Positions 20,660 through 30,112 of a stretch of DNA of 42,504 nucleotides are shown piece by piece. The notes beneath the pieces are model-generated. The model saw only the letters and a list, made by a program, of their open reading frames with translations, was not told the origin of the DNA and did no database searches. A program made the position numbers and the translations under genes. The stretch's first letter is position 1, and the number at the start of each line of letters is the position of its first letter. This DNA is from a virus, in IMG/VR virus record IMGVR_UViG_3300013233_000123, positions 1 through 42,504 of that record; one strand, written 5' to 3'.

Positions 20660-21114
20660 CAGGGAAAACCCTTAATACTGCGAATATTAGAGAAGCATTA
20701 TTACGCACAGCCAAGTATGCTAAGAGTTTAGAAGATGTGTCTGACCTTGTACAAGAAGTGGGGAAAATGCAGTTAGAATTTGTTAGGGGAAGGTTTTTAG
20801 AGCAGATAGATTCCAATAATAAACCTTGGGAAGAAAGTGCGGCCTCTAAAAAGCGTAGAAAAAGGGGCGGAAAGCCCTCAACATTATTTGATTCTGGCAG
20901 TCTATTTAGAAGCATCTATGTTAGAACATCTAAGAATCAAGTAACTATAACCAGTAACTCCCCTTATGCTATGCTTCATCATCATGGGGGTAAGGTTAGA
21001 TTAGGGAATAAAACCGTAACCTTGCCCGCAAGACCCTTCCTAAATGTAGGGGCGGGAGATAGTAGACTTATAACAAATTTCCTGCGGAAGACTTTAAGAG
21101 AGAGGATTAAATAA
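20656..21114 (+). CDS. Phage virion morphogenesis protein (tail completion)
   Basis: 152 residues. The family pattern is RFLEQIDSNNKPWEE, LFDSGSLFRSIYV, VTITSNSPYAMLHHHGGKV and PARPFLNVGAGD, close to the Mu gpG/P2 gpS type proteins that complete the tail or head-tail joint. Basic region SKKRRKRGGK sits in the middle. Starts on the preceding stop (ATGA) and is coupled to the next gene by TAATG. Confidence 0.8.
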   Translation: MTGKTLNTANIREALLRTAKYAKSLEDVSDLVQEVGKMQLEFVRGRFLEQIDSNNKPWEESAASKKRRKRGGKPSTLFDSGSLFRSIYVRTSKNQVTITSNSPYAMLHHHGGKVRLGNKTVTLPARPFLNVGAGDSRLITNFLRKTLRERIK

Positions 21115-21560
21115 TGGCTGGCGTTAATATCGTATCCCAAGTGGTGCAATCCACTTTAGCAACCCTAAAAACTGTAACATCAGTTAATCCAGATGCCTTG
21201 TTTTATGTTTATACTGACCAAGACTTTCTAAATAATACTGACCATTACACTTACCCCATAGTAGGGGTGTGGTACGAGGGTATGGCCTCTAACCCTAGCT
21301 CTAAAGGGGGTAATGGTCTCGCGGCTACTATGAATATAAGCATCTATGTCCTTGGTGCTCCAACCACTTTTTCTAAAACCCTAGAGGATAAGCATGATAT
21401 TACCTTAGTCTTAGATGAAATTAGGACGGCATTTCGCAATACTAGAGCCCCTACTGGACACTTTTGGGAATTTGTGTCTGAAGCCCCTTACCCTTATGAT
21501 GAGGACAACAACTTTGTCTATATTCAAAGATGGAGAACTAATGCTATTCTCACAAGTTAG
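21114..21560 (+). CDS. Tail terminator/tail completion-like protein
   Basis: 148 residues. Size, position between the virion morphogenesis protein and the tail tube, and the pattern YPIVGVWYEGM, NISIYVLGAP, LDEIRTAFR and a closing strand VYIQRWRTNAIL fit the tail terminator group, which caps the tail tube and stops its growth. No residue-level signature confirms this, so the role is mainly from context. Confidence 0.6.
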   Translation: MAGVNIVSQVVQSTLATLKTVTSVNPDALFYVYTDQDFLNNTDHYTYPIVGVWYEGMASNPSSKGGNGLAATMNISIYVLGAPTTFSKTLEDKHDITLVLDEIRTAFRNTRAPTGHFWEFVSEAPYPYDEDNNFVYIQRWRTNAILTS

Positions 21561-21582
21561 TAGGCTAGCTATATCAAAAAGG

Positions 21583-21605
21583 TGGAGGTAATGTTGCGAC
21601 TATGA
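21583..21605 (+). promoter_or_regulatory. Mini-ORF (MLRL) coupled to next start
   Basis: GTGGAGG (21582-21588) precedes ATG 21591, whose frame is only four codons long and stops at TGA 21603-21605. That stop overlaps the ATG at 21602 as ATGA. The good ribosome site thus belongs to the mini-ORF, and the downstream gene may depend on reinitiation. Confidence 0.35.
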
Positions 21606-21787
21606 AAGTTAAACTTATCAAAGAAATAGAGTTTAAGGGTGTTTTATGCCCTATAAACTCCGTAGTAGAGATGAGGGATTCTTCCGCAGAAGTCCTTATC
21701 GCTAATGGTTCTGCTGTAGAAGACATTTCAGCAAAACAAAGCTCTTATAAGGGCAAACATACTAAGAATAATGGAAATAGGAGATAA
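21602..21787 (+). CDS. 61-residue hypothetical protein
   Basis: Starts MKVKLIKEIEFKGVLCPINS, beta-rich, then a basic tail (KQSSYKGKHTKNNGNRR). Such short proteins with an N-terminal strand pair and a charged tail occur just before tail tube genes and are often virion-associated. Its ATG overlaps the stop of the mini-ORF at 21591. Function unknown. Confidence 0.5.
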   Translation: MKVKLIKEIEFKGVLCPINSVVEMRDSSAEVLIANGSAVEDISAKQSSYKGKHTKNNGNRR

Positions 21788-21789
21788 TC

Positions 21790-22563
21790 ATGCCTGCAAC
21801 TAATGGTGTAGTATCAAATTATTACTCGGGGCAAGGCGTAGTTCTGATGGCAAGCAGAGATGCCGCTGGAAACCCTACTGGGTTTACTAATATCGGTAAC
21901 TGTTCTGCTTTATCAGTAGCTATTGCTACTACTGTGGTAGAGCATAAAGAAGCTTCTTCTGGTGCTAGAGGTATTGATTTACGCCTCACAACTGAAGTAA
22001 AGGCATCTGTGAATGTTACAATGGAGAGCTTTAATACTGCCAACTTAGCGTTAGGTCTATACGGCACAGAAACAGCTCAAGCTGGCGCATCTGTAGTGGC
22101 TGAAATCGTCACAGCACCTGCATCCGTATTAACTAACCAAACAGTTGCTTTGGCACATATTGGTGTTAGTGCAGTGGTTGTTAATGGCCCCGCAGGTACT
22201 CCTACTTATGTATTAGGAACAGACTACACTATTAACCCAGAAGTAGGTTCTTTGAATATCTTAGCTACAGGTGCTATCACCGCAGGCGAGTTATTGGAAG
22301 TTGATTATACCTATGCTGCTTATGACCAAGTAGATGCCTTGACCACTGCACAACCAGAGAGATGGTTGCGTTTTGAAGGCTTGAATACTGCTGATGGTAA
22401 TCGTGCTGTTACCGTTGATGTATTCAAATTTACTGCTGACCCTCTACAAGAGTTAGCTCTTATTGGTGATGCCGTAGGACAGATTCAATTAGCAGGTGGC
22501 GCACTTGCAGATAATACTAAAATCACTGGTTCTAAGTATTTCCGCCAACGCGCTTTGGTATAA
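21790..22563 (+). CDS. Major tail (tube) protein
   Basis: 257 residues with a strong ribosome site (AGGAGATAATC) and strong terminator, as for an abundant virion protein. It opens NYYSGQGVVLMASRD and NIGNCSALSVAIAT, patterns of phage tail tube subunits, and continues with TVVEHKEASSG and LTTEVKASVNVTMES. A middle domain (about 105-180, VVVNGPAGTPTYVLGTDYT) looks like an inserted Ig-like or decoration domain. Codons are biased like the capsid gene. Confidence 0.85.
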   Translation: MPATNGVVSNYYSGQGVVLMASRDAAGNPTGFTNIGNCSALSVAIATTVVEHKEASSGARGIDLRLTTEVKASVNVTMESFNTANLALGLYGTETAQAGASVVAEIVTAPASVLTNQTVALAHIGVSAVVVNGPAGTPTYVLGTDYTINPEVGSLNILATGAITAGELLEVDYTYAAYDQVDALTTAQPERWLRFEGLNTADGNRAVTVDVFKFTADPLQELALIGDAVGQIQLAGGALADNTKITGSKYFRQRALV

Positions 22564-22598
22564 TACTTGAAATAGTATTTACTAGGTTATACAATTTT

Positions 22599-22626
22599 GG
22601 GGTTGTCTTCGGGCAGCCCCTTTTTT
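22599..22626 (+). terminator. Strong intrinsic terminator after tail tube gene
   Basis: GGGGTTGTC (22599-22607) pairs with GGCAGCCCC (22612-22620) around a TTCG tetraloop; six T follow. Confidence 0.93.
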
Positions 22627-22667
22627 GTGGGCATGAGTAAAGTACTAAGTAATAATAGATTTGTAAT

Positions 22668-22690
22668 TTCTTGCACTTCGAGTGCAAGGA
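22668..22690 (+). repeat. GCACT/AGTGC hairpin, copy 3
   Basis: TTCTTGCACT pairs with AGTGCAAGGA (one G-U) around TCG. It shares stem and flanks with the copy at 14758 and lies 17 bases before the tail chaperone start, overlapping neither gene. Confidence 0.65.
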
Positions 22691-22707
22691 TTTAATGGGA
22701 GAGGTGT

Positions 22708-23145
22708 ATGGCTTTAGCCGATTTAGTTCAAAAATCAGAGGTTATTAAAGTTGGTGATGCGGGGGAATTTACAGTACATCCCCTAACTGTAGAAGGACTG
22801 GCTGTATTACTAGCCAATCATAGAGAGCAGATAGAATCACTATTCTCTGGCACTGCTGATGTATCTACCCTCATATCTGAAGCCCCAGAATTTGTGAGCT
22901 CTGTTATCGCTATTTCTTCTAGGGAAGAAGGAGATGCCATTTATGATGTGGCTAAGTCCTTGCCTGTCTGTACCCAAGTAATTGCATTAAATGCTATCTG
23001 GGGGCTCACTGTATATGACCCAAAAGAATTCATGGCAGTAGTCCAGCACCTATTGTCATTGATGGGAGTGGAGCAGGAAGAAAACAGCTCGCCAAACCTC
23101 AAGATAACGGAAAAACCAACGGCTACGACTGGAAGCAACAGCTAG
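22708..23145 (+). CDS. Tail assembly chaperone (G-like)
   Basis: 145 residues; GGGAGAGG precedes the ATG. The position between tube and tape measure genes, the size and the acidic helical pattern (VEGLAVLLANHREQIESLF, MAVVQHLLSLMGVEQEE) fit the lambda gpG class, which coats the tape measure while the tail assembles. The last 20 residues are polar and low in complexity. A -1 shift near the end joins it to the frame ending at 23345, giving a longer GT-like form. Confidence 0.75.
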   Translation: MALADLVQKSEVIKVGDAGEFTVHPLTVEGLAVLLANHREQIESLFSGTADVSTLISEAPEFVSSVIAISSREEGDAIYDVAKSLPVCTQVIALNAIWGLTVYDPKEFMAVVQHLLSLMGVEQEENSSPNLKITEKPTATTGSNS

Positions 23146-23345
23146 TAGAAAATATATCTGAACTTATATCTTGTGGACACTCCAAATCGGAGGTGATGCA
23201 ATACACCCTATCTGAAGTAGAAGTGTTTTGTGCTACCGTAAGGGCTAGAAAGGATAGAGAAGGTGTACAAGCTATGCTTTTTCACAGACTAGCAGCCCAC
23301 GGCGAGAAAGAAGATATAGATAAGGTTATAAAGGGGTTGCCGTAA
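23112..23345 (+). CDS. Tail chaperone T-like extension, -1 frameshift product
   Basis: Read in the -1 frame of the gene at 22708, about 77 codons remain open to a TAA that overlaps the tape measure ATG. The translation (YDWKQQLVENISELISCGHS, then SEVMQYTLSEVEVFCATVR) resembles the T domain of tail chaperones. Plausible slip sites are the A-run after GG at 23111-23115, where a Lys tRNA re-pairs with AAA after a one-base slip, or GAAGAAAAC at 23077-23085. No canonical XXXYYYZ heptamer was found. A free start at ATG 23194 is less likely, since GGAGG is only two bases away. Start given is the slip region. Confidence 0.65.
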   Translation, partial: KTNGYDWKQQLVENISELISCGHSKSEVMQYTLSEVEVFCATVRARKDREGVQAMLFHRLAAHGEKEDIDKVIKGLP

Positions 23346-26300
23346 TGTCAGAAAACTTTGAGATTTCGCTATCCGTAAAATCTACGGTAACTAAAGATTT
23401 ACAGCAAGTATCAAAGGCTTTCACCTCCCTATCTGATGCAGTAGACAAAAAAACTAAAGGTATAGCTAATACTTTTAGTAAACTTAAAGCCCCCATTACG
23501 GGGGTTATTAAAGACATTAGAGAAGTATCTAAAGCTGTTTCTAGTATTAAGACTACCAATAACTTAGGCACCCTAGCTACAGACTTAAAAGATGTAGGAA
23601 CTTCTGCTAATAGCATATCTAAACCTTTACATTCTATAAAAACTGAGTTGGGAGGATTAGGTAAAGCGTCTAACCTAGGCTCTCTAAAAACCTCTGTAGG
23701 GTCAGTTAGCACCTCTGTAACTTCCTTGCGAACCAAGGTATCTAATTTATCTGAGGCTATTCGCTCCTTAGGAAAAGGTCACAGCCTTGCCACCTTCTCA
23801 ACCACCTTAACTAAGATAAATAACAAGGTAGGCACCTTAAATACTAAAATGAAGGCTGTTAAAACTGCTTCTAATGGGGCGGCTAAGGCTATTGATAATG
23901 TTGGCAAAGCCTCTTTTGGAAAAACTAAAGATAGTGCTATGGCTTTAGCTGCATCCTTCGGGCAAGCTAAAACATCAATATCTGGGTTAGACAAGGCTTT
24001 AACAGGGATTACTAAAAAGGGTGCGTCTGCGGCCAACTCAATGGAAAAACTGGCGGATGGGGCAGCGAGAGTGTCTCGCACCACTAAAGGTCTTACTACC
24101 GCAGTAGATAGAACCAATAGGTCTGTACGCAAACTCTCATCTAATGAGCGGTTAAATAAGATGGAGAGAGGGCTACAAAATAATCATGCCGCCGCCCTAG
24201 GGTTTAAAGAAGGGATTGACCAAGTAGGCTTCTCATTATTCAAGACACAACAATCTCTAACGCTAATCGCATCCCTTACAGGTGCCGCCTTTGCCGTATC
24301 TAAAGCCTTAGAATTTGGTAGGGCTATGTCAGAGGTAGCAACTTTATTAGACGGAGGAAAAGCTCAACTAAGAGAGTACAAAGACCTCATATTAGATATG
24401 TCTAGGGCTTTAGGGTCTGCGCCTGTAGAAACAACTAAAGCTATGTACAAAGTTTTGTCTCTAGGGGCTAGGGACTCTGCGGAGGCAACGAAGGCGTTAG
24501 CTGTATCCTTGCGAGCAGCTAGGGCAGGAGCTTCTGAATTAGCTCCTACAGTAGAGCTGTTAATGTCTACGGCTAATGCGTATGGTATATCTATAAATGA
24601 TTTAGAGGCGGTTTCAGATACCTATTTTACTATAGTTAAAGGTGGTAATACCACCATGTCAGAATTAGCCACATCTATGTCTGATGTTACCCCTACAGCA
24701 GTAGCTATGGGGGTCTCCTTAGATGAAACGGCGGCATTCCTCCAAACTATGACACTAAACGGGGAAACTACATCTAAGGCTACCAATAAACTTAGAGGGG
24801 TAATGACTGCCTTAATTAAGGATACCCCAGAGCTAAATAAAATATTTAGTGCTACAGGAGGGGCAGAGGCCACTATTAGGACTAAGGGGTTAGCTGCTGC
24901 TATGAAATTAGTGACTGCGGAGACTGGTGGCTCTGTAGCGGCACTTAAATCCCTATTAGGTACAGACGAGGCAGTAGGAGCCTTCACCCTAACACAAGCT
25001 GAAAACTACAGGATGCTAGGAGAGGCTGCAACATCCCTAGCGGAAAAAACTGGGGCTATGGCTGCCGCCAATAAAGCATTCCTAGCAGAAGACTCTGCCA
25101 GATGGGATATAGCCACCAATTCTATCAGTGTTTCTTTAACTTCTATGGGGGAAATTATTGTAAATAATCTACTTCCTACCCTAGAGCTACTAGCTGAGAC
25201 TATACAATCCGTGGTAGATGTATTTACTTCTATGCCTATCCTAACTGACCTCATATTTACAGCCTTTAGAGTACTGGTTGGGATTATGGCAGCTAAACTC
25301 ATATCTACTATAGCCTCAACAGTCTTAGGCTTTAAGAAACTAGCAGTTGTTGAGGTAGAAGCGGCTGCGGGGGCAAAAGCCTTAACTGTAGCATTAGTGC
25401 CTGCTGTGGCACCTCTATCTATGGCAGGCAAGGTTGCCAAAGGTGCCGCTATAAGCCTTGCTTCTGTGGTGGGAGTATTTAAAGGACTGTTTAAAGTAGT
25501 CTCCGTATTTTTGAGAGCTAACCTATTAGGTCTTGCACTAACAGGGTTTTTATTCTTAGGGGACGCATTAGATGCCCTAAGAGATAAATTTCCTATGTTA
25601 GCCAAAGCTATTGGTTTGTCTTCCAGAGAGGAGATAGCTGCCCAAGAAGAAAAGGATAGGGTCTACAAGGCTTCACAAGAAACTATTAAGTCCTATTACA
25701 AAGACCATAAGACTGAGTTAATGGCCGATAAGACCCTATATGCAGCGTATGTAAAATACATGAAGGACAAGACTGTAGAAAATGCTGATGCCTTTCTAAC
25801 CTTAAAAAGAGCTAAACAGGATGAGGCTAAAGCTAGTATTGCGGCTATAAAATCCAAACATGACGCGGATACTTCTTCTAGCAATGCCCAGTTAATTAAA
25901 CAAATAGCTCTATATGGTGTGGCGGCTATAGCTGTGGAGGACTTTGGTAAAAGAGTGGCTGCTGCTGCTAAATCAGAGTTATCAACCTCTTTAACCCGAG
26001 ATAGAAATGCTCTAAAATTTCTTATCACTGACATGAAATCCTTAGATAAAGATACCTACACTACTAAGCTAGTGGGGGATTTGAATATCTTAGGCAAAAA
26101 GTATAAAGGTCTTGCAGATATTGCTAAAAAGGAATTTGCTAATATATCCCTTTCTGCGGGTACTGACCTAGCAAAATTTAAGGATGTGGCTAGTAACCAT
26201 TTATCTAAATTTATATCCGATACCAATGCGTATATATCCCAATTAACTACGGTGTATTCCCAAGCTTCCAATAAACTTAAAACTTTGGAGAATGATAGGC

Positions 26301-27562
26301 TAACAGCAGCTTCCAATGCGGCCTCTGTTATTGCAGGCATAGAGAGCACTTTCTTATCTTCAAATGACCGTGTAGATATTGCTCGTAAAAAGAGTGCAGG
26401 TATAAGTAGGGAACTAGCCAAAGCTAGAGTAGAAGCCGCTAAGTTAGGTGCAACTATAGATACCTCTAAAGATGCTACTGTTAGGCAAAAGGCTGCTAAT
26501 GATTTAGAAACCTTAACTAAGAAAACTAAAGCCTTAGTGTCAGCCCAGAAAGCCAGAGACCCTAATGCTTTTAAAGGGCAAGAAGGATTACTAAAATCAG
26601 TAGGGACAGCCTTAATAAAGGCTAATGAATCAAAAGCTAAGTTTGTAGATGCAACTTTTGCCACTAAGCTAACCAAACAGATTAAGTTAGTTGATAAACT
26701 TAAAGAAAGTATTATTGAAGTTCAGAAAGCTGCTGATAATAGGGAGGTTAATATTAGGCTTAAAATTGCCACGGTGCAGGAAGCAGGTGGCAAAGGCATA
26801 AAACAGATACAAGAAATAATATCTGATATGCAGTCAGAGATAGACGGTGTATCTAATGTAGCTGTGCATGTCCCTATGCGACTAGCGGCTGAATCTAAAG
26901 ACTCTTTAGCGCAAGAGGTATTGCACACCGCTGAGAATTTAAGTTTACAAGATGAAGTAACCGTTAGTGTTACTGCGGGGAAATCTGTAGATGAATTAAC
27001 TAAGGAAATTGATGCCAAAGTATTTGAGTCTGCGGGTAGGGTTACGGCTGCCCCTATTAAGGTAGATGCTGAAAAAAGTGCTATGACAGAAATGCAAAAG
27101 ATTAGAGAGAAATTTGCCAGTATGAACCCTATGTTGGTTAAGGTTAAATTTAAATCCCAATTCTCTGAGGGTGGGTTAGTTTCTTCACTGAAAGCTTTTG
27201 CTACTGGAGGGTCTGTATCTGGGGAAGGTACAGGCACAAGCGATTCTATTCCTGCCATGTTATCTAATGGGGAGTTTGTAATGACTGCCGCGTCTGTTAG
27301 GCAGTATGGCCTAGGGTTTATGGATATGGTTAATAATATGTCATTACCTACCCCTGCATTCGCGGCGGGGGGATTAGTAACTCCTCCTGCTCCTGTTAGG
27401 CAACATTTCTCTAGGGGAGGGTCTGTAGCTACAGCACCTGCAAATGATACCGTCAATTTGAACTTAAATGTTGGTGGGGGTAGCTTCGCCGTCCAAGGAG
27501 CACGAGACCAAGTTAATGGGCTTGTTGATGCTCTACGGTCTGTAGGACAAGGTGCATTATGA
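23345..27562 (+). CDS. Tail tape measure protein (TP901 type)
   Basis: 1405 residues. Coiled-coil and Ser/Lys-rich helical repeats fill the first 300 residues. The TP901-1 core follows: FGRAMSEVATLLDGG, MSRALGSAPVETTKAMYKVL, SAGEL-like repeats, TAVAMGVSLDETAAFLQTM. Hydrophobic segments lie near 640-690 and 700-735 (LVGIMAAKLISTIASTVLGF; LLGLALTGFLFLGDAL). The C-terminus has the SGEGTGTSDSIPAMLSNGEF signature of many tape measures. By the usual 0.15 nm per residue the tail would be about 210 nm. ATG overlaps the chaperone stop. Confidence 0.93.
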   Translation: MSENFEISLSVKSTVTKDLQQVSKAFTSLSDAVDKKTKGIANTFSKLKAPITGVIKDIREVSKAVSSIKTTNNLGTLATDLKDVGTSANSISKPLHSIKTELGGLGKASNLGSLKTSVGSVSTSVTSLRTKVSNLSEAIRSLGKGHSLATFSTTLTKINNKVGTLNTKMKAVKTASNGAAKAIDNVGKASFGKTKDSAMALAASFGQAKTSISGLDKALTGITKKGASAANSMEKLADGAARVSRTTKGLTTAVDRTNRSVRKLSSNERLNKMERGLQNNHAAALGFKEGIDQVGFSLFKTQQSLTLIASLTGAAFAVSKALEFGRAMSEVATLLDGGKAQLREYKDLILDMSRALGSAPVETTKAMYKVLSLGARDSAEATKALAVSLRAARAGASELAPTVELLMSTANAYGISINDLEAVSDTYFTIVKGGNTTMSELATSMSDVTPTAVAMGVSLDETAAFLQTMTLNGETTSKATNKLRGVMTALIKDTPELNKIFSATGGAEATIRTKGLAAAMKLVTAETGGSVAALKSLLGTDEAVGAFTLTQAENYRMLGEAATSLAEKTGAMAAANKAFLAEDSARWDIATNSISVSLTSMGEIIVNNLLPTLELLAETIQSVVDVFTSMPILTDLIFTAFRVLVGIMAAKLISTIASTVLGFKKLAVVEVEAAAGAKALTVALVPAVAPLSMAGKVAKGAAISLASVVGVFKGLFKVVSVFLRANLLGLALTGFLFLGDALDALRDKFPMLAKAIGLSSREEIAAQEEKDRVYKASQETIKSYYKDHKTELMADKTLYAAYVKYMKDKTVENADAFLTLKRAKQDEAKASIAAIKSKHDADTSSSNAQLIKQIALYGVAAIAVEDFGKRVAAAAKSELSTSLTRDRNALKFLITDMKSLDKDTYTTKLVGDLNILGKKYKGLADIAKKEFANISLSAGTDLAKFKDVASNHLSKFISDTNAYISQLTTVYSQASNKLKTLENDRLTAASNAASVIAGIESTFLSSNDRVDIARKKSAGISRELAKARVEAAKLGATIDTSKDATVRQKAANDLETLTKKTKALVSAQKARDPNAFKGQEGLLKSVGTALIKANESKAKFVDATFATKLTKQIKLVDKLKESIIEVQKAADNREVNIRLKIATVQEAGGKGIKQIQEIISDMQSEIDGVSNVAVHVPMRLAAESKDSLAQEVLHTAENLSLQDEVTVSVTAGKSVDELTKEIDAKVFESAGRVTAAPIKVDAEKSAMTEMQKIREKFASMNPMLVKVKFKSQFSEGGLVSSLKAFATGGSVSGEGTGTSDSIPAMLSNGEFVMTAASVRQYGLGFMDMVNNMSLPTPAFAAGGLVTPPAPVRQHFSRGGSVATAPANDTVNLNLNVGGGSFAVQGARDQVNGLVDALRSVGQGAL

Positions 27563-27939
27563 TAAGTTTAGGTGGGACAGTATTATCCCCTCACATGCTT
27601 TGGAGCGATGAGTATGACCACTCCCCTGTAGCCCAGTCCAAGAAGATGACTATTGGGGGCAGTATGGTTCTATATAACACCCAAGTTATAGCAGGGCAGA
27701 ATATTACTTTGCAGGCATTATCAGATAGAGGTTGGCTGACTAAGGCTATGATAGACTCAGTTAAGGCTATGGCTAGTGTTGTTGGGGCTACTTACACTTT
27801 GGTGACGCACAATGGGAACTACACAGTAGCCTTTAGGCATTTCGATTCCCCTGCTGTAGTGGCCTCACCTATTTTGGCAAAAGATGTTTATACGGCTGAT
27901 GATTATTTCACCGCCACAATAAAGTTAGTTACAGTATAG
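27559..27939 (+). CDS. Tail-tip protein, distal-tail-like
   Basis: 126 residues, start on the tape measure stop (ATGA). Small beta-rich protein (MISLGGTVLSPHMLWSDEYD; QSKKMTIGGSMVLYNTQVI) in the place where distal tail proteins usually sit. The GGxxVLYN-like strands and length resemble the small minor tail proteins of this position, but no diagnostic motif was found. Assignment is from context. Confidence 0.55.
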   Translation: MISLGGTVLSPHMLWSDEYDHSPVAQSKKMTIGGSMVLYNTQVIAGQNITLQALSDRGWLTKAMIDSVKAMASVVGATYTLVTHNGNYTVAFRHFDSPAVVASPILAKDVYTADDYFTATIKLVTV

Positions 27940-27948
27940 GAGTTTGGA

Positions 27949-28947
27949 ATGGCTATTTTAGCAAATGAATTGGTTATGTATAAGGCAGCGTCTATGAATG
28001 ACACCCCTACTAATGGGGGCTTACTAAGTAATGCTGTAGTAACTACCGCAGCAAAAAATAATGTATTTCCCGATGTGTCTCAAGCGGATAAGTTGGCGGG
28101 TGTTACTAACCTAAGAAAAGTATTCTACAAAGTAGATAATGCTGCAAACCTCACCCTTCAAAACCCTTTCGTGTATGTTGAGAAAATTACCAACGGCGAT
28201 GATGCGCTGTATATCCATGCAGGAACAGCTAATGATACCCAAGCCGCTTTAACAGGTACTGAGAGATTATATGGAGCAGGAACTCTTACTAGCGCAGTTT
28301 TAGCGGGGGATACTACCTGTTCTATGTTATTAGAAGATGCAGCGGTAACATCTTTTGCTGATGGAGATTTAGTTAGAATATCTAATCAGCCAGATGTAGC
28401 TACGGCGGGTACAACAGAGTACCTTACTATTGCAGTGGGTGGGGTATCATTACCTACAGGAAACACCGTTACGCTAACCTTCACTACTGCGTTTGCTAAT
28501 GGGTTTGCCTTAGGGGATAAAGTAGCAGCCACTATGCCGTTATCTAATGTAGCTGCTACCGCGACTACCCCCAATATCACCAGTGCAGCAGGCACTTTTG
28601 CGGGGGTAGCAAACCCTGTAACCCTTAATAACCTAGCTACGATTGATGACACTTGGACTATAGCTTTTACCTCCGCTACAGCCTTTTCAGTGGTTAGCTC
28701 AACTCTAGGTGCTGTAGGTGCAGGTAATACTTCCGCAGACACATCTCCTAATAACCCTGATTATGGTCAGCCTTATTTCACATTACCCTTTGCAGGGTTT
28801 GGGGGTACTTGGGTAAGTGGTGACACCTTAGTATTCACCACCTCATCTGCATCTGCTGCTATATGGTTGAAGAAGATTGTACCTGCTGGTGCTGCCTCTT
28901 TGACAGCAAACACTGCCGTAGTAGCTATTGAAGGTGAAAGTGCCTAA
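27949..28947 (+). CDS. Minor tail structural protein
   Basis: 332 residues; TAGGAGTTTGG precedes the ATG. It begins MAILANELVMYKAASMNDTP and LLSNAVVTTAAKNNVFPDVS, then has several beta-sandwich-like stretches rich in Ala, Thr and Val (VTLTFTTAFANGFALGDKVA), ending near FGGTWVSGDTLVF. Such sequences occur in phage tail-tip structural proteins. No enzyme motif is seen. It overlaps the next gene by eight bases. Confidence 0.6.
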   Translation: MAILANELVMYKAASMNDTPTNGGLLSNAVVTTAAKNNVFPDVSQADKLAGVTNLRKVFYKVDNAANLTLQNPFVYVEKITNGDDALYIHAGTANDTQAALTGTERLYGAGTLTSAVLAGDTTCSMLLEDAAVTSFADGDLVRISNQPDVATAGTTEYLTIAVGGVSLPTGNTVTLTFTTAFANGFALGDKVAATMPLSNVAATATTPNITSAAGTFAGVANPVTLNNLATIDDTWTIAFTSATAFSVVSSTLGAVGAGNTSADTSPNNPDYGQPYFTLPFAGFGGTWVSGDTLVFTTSSASAAIWLKKIVPAGAASLTANTAVVAIEGESA

Positions 28948-30112
28948 TAGCCCCCTCACAGCTTCGGTATCGGCAAGCTTTTCTAAGGCTAGTGCCAACA
29001 AAATAATGACACTGGAGAAGCATGATGCTTCTCCTTCATTAGATACTCAAGAATATGTGCGGCTATACACTACTGCTAATGACCCTATGGTTATGGTCAG
29101 CTCGGGTAACTTCAAGGCTAGTGGTAGTGGTATTGCTGAGATAACTGAAACTTTGGTGTTTGGGTTCTCTGATACGGTAGCTATATCTAAACCATCCGCA
29201 GTAGTTACGATTACACAGCTTGGGGATGCGTATGATGGTCTAGGCTCCCCCCTAGCGTCTCCCTCGTTTACTTATGACCCTAGTACCTTAACCATTAGGG
29301 CTAGCGAAAAAGTATTTGCAGTAGTGTCTGTTACCTACAGCTCTGCATACAGTTTATATCTAGTCACTCTGCCTAATTTAACCGATGATATTGTCATGGC
29401 AGCTATGTCCGTAATAGAATTAACATCTACTACGCTAACCTTGGCAGCGAAAGCCCCCTCTGTGGATAAAGTAGCAGAGGCTACTAGAGTTCCAATCGAG
29501 GTTGTATCTACGGGGTGGGTGTATGACTCTGCGGCAGCTATAGCACAGGCGTATGCAGAGGTATTGGTGTACACTGATACCTCCCCTTCCTTAGACTTAG
29601 TGGCAGGAAGTAAAACCTCGGGCAATCTTAACCCAGAATATTTAACCAGAGATACTGATGTCCCTAGAAGTAGCGTATTGCAGTATTCTAACTCCTTCTC
29701 TGTTCCTGTGGCTGAGCCTGTAACCTCTATATCTTCTTCCTTTGATTATGTATTGGTGGGCGAGATAAGCACCCCCCAAGGAACTATAAATGGGTTATCC
29801 CATTATATTCAGTCAGGGTACAGTTCGGTTAGAGTTGGTGTGTGGGTAGGCACTAACGGAGACAGTAGGTACGATAGGACAATATCCGTATCCCCAGATG
29901 ACCAAATAATCTTTGTAAATGGCAAGAGTTATGCGCTACCTGTAACAGCAACTATTATGTATAGCTACGAAACTACGAGATATAGATACAAACTTTATTT
30001 TGATATGCTTACTACCCCCATACCCCCTATGGGTTTGGGTGTAACAGACAACTTTAGGGGGAGGGCAGGGGTTTTAACCCTTAATCCCCCTAGTAATTCG
30101 GAGAACTCCTAA
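28940..30112 (+). CDS. Minor tail structural protein
   Basis: About 390 residues from a GTG at 28940 chosen because GAAGGTGA lies directly upstream; TTG 28928 and GTG 28934 are in-frame alternatives. It is beta-rich with Thr/Ser/Val repeats (LVFGFSDTVAISKP, VISVTYSSAYSLYLV-like strands, SVRVGVWVGTNG) and no catalytic pattern. It stops on the next gene as TAATG. Place and composition suggest a tail-tip or fibre-base protein. Confidence 0.55.
   Translation: MPNSPLTASVSASFSKASANKIMTLEKHDASPSLDTQEYVRLYTTANDPMVMVSSGNFKASGSGIAEITETLVFGFSDTVAISKPSAVVTITQLGDAYDGLGSPLASPSFTYDPSTLTIRASEKVFAVVSVTYSSAYSLYLVTLPNLTDDIVMAAMSVIELTSTTLTLAAKAPSVDKVAEATRVPIEVVSTGWVYDSAAAIAQAYAEVLVYTDTSPSLDLVAGSKTSGNLNPEYLTRDTDVPRSSVLQYSNSFSVPVAEPVTSISSSFDYVLVGEISTPQGTINGLSHYIQSGYSSVRVGVWVGTNGDSRYDRTISVSPDDQIIFVNGKSYALPVTATIMYSYETTRYRYKLYFDMLTTPIPPMGLGVTDNFRGRAGVLTLNPPSNSENS

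Noticed and set aside
26722-27456. Long minus-strand open frame (244 residues) within the tape measure gene
   Set aside because: It is antisense to a coding region with strong family signatures, lacks a ribosome site and reads as low-complexity; other minus-strand frames at 25006, 26056 and 717 were rejected for the same reason.
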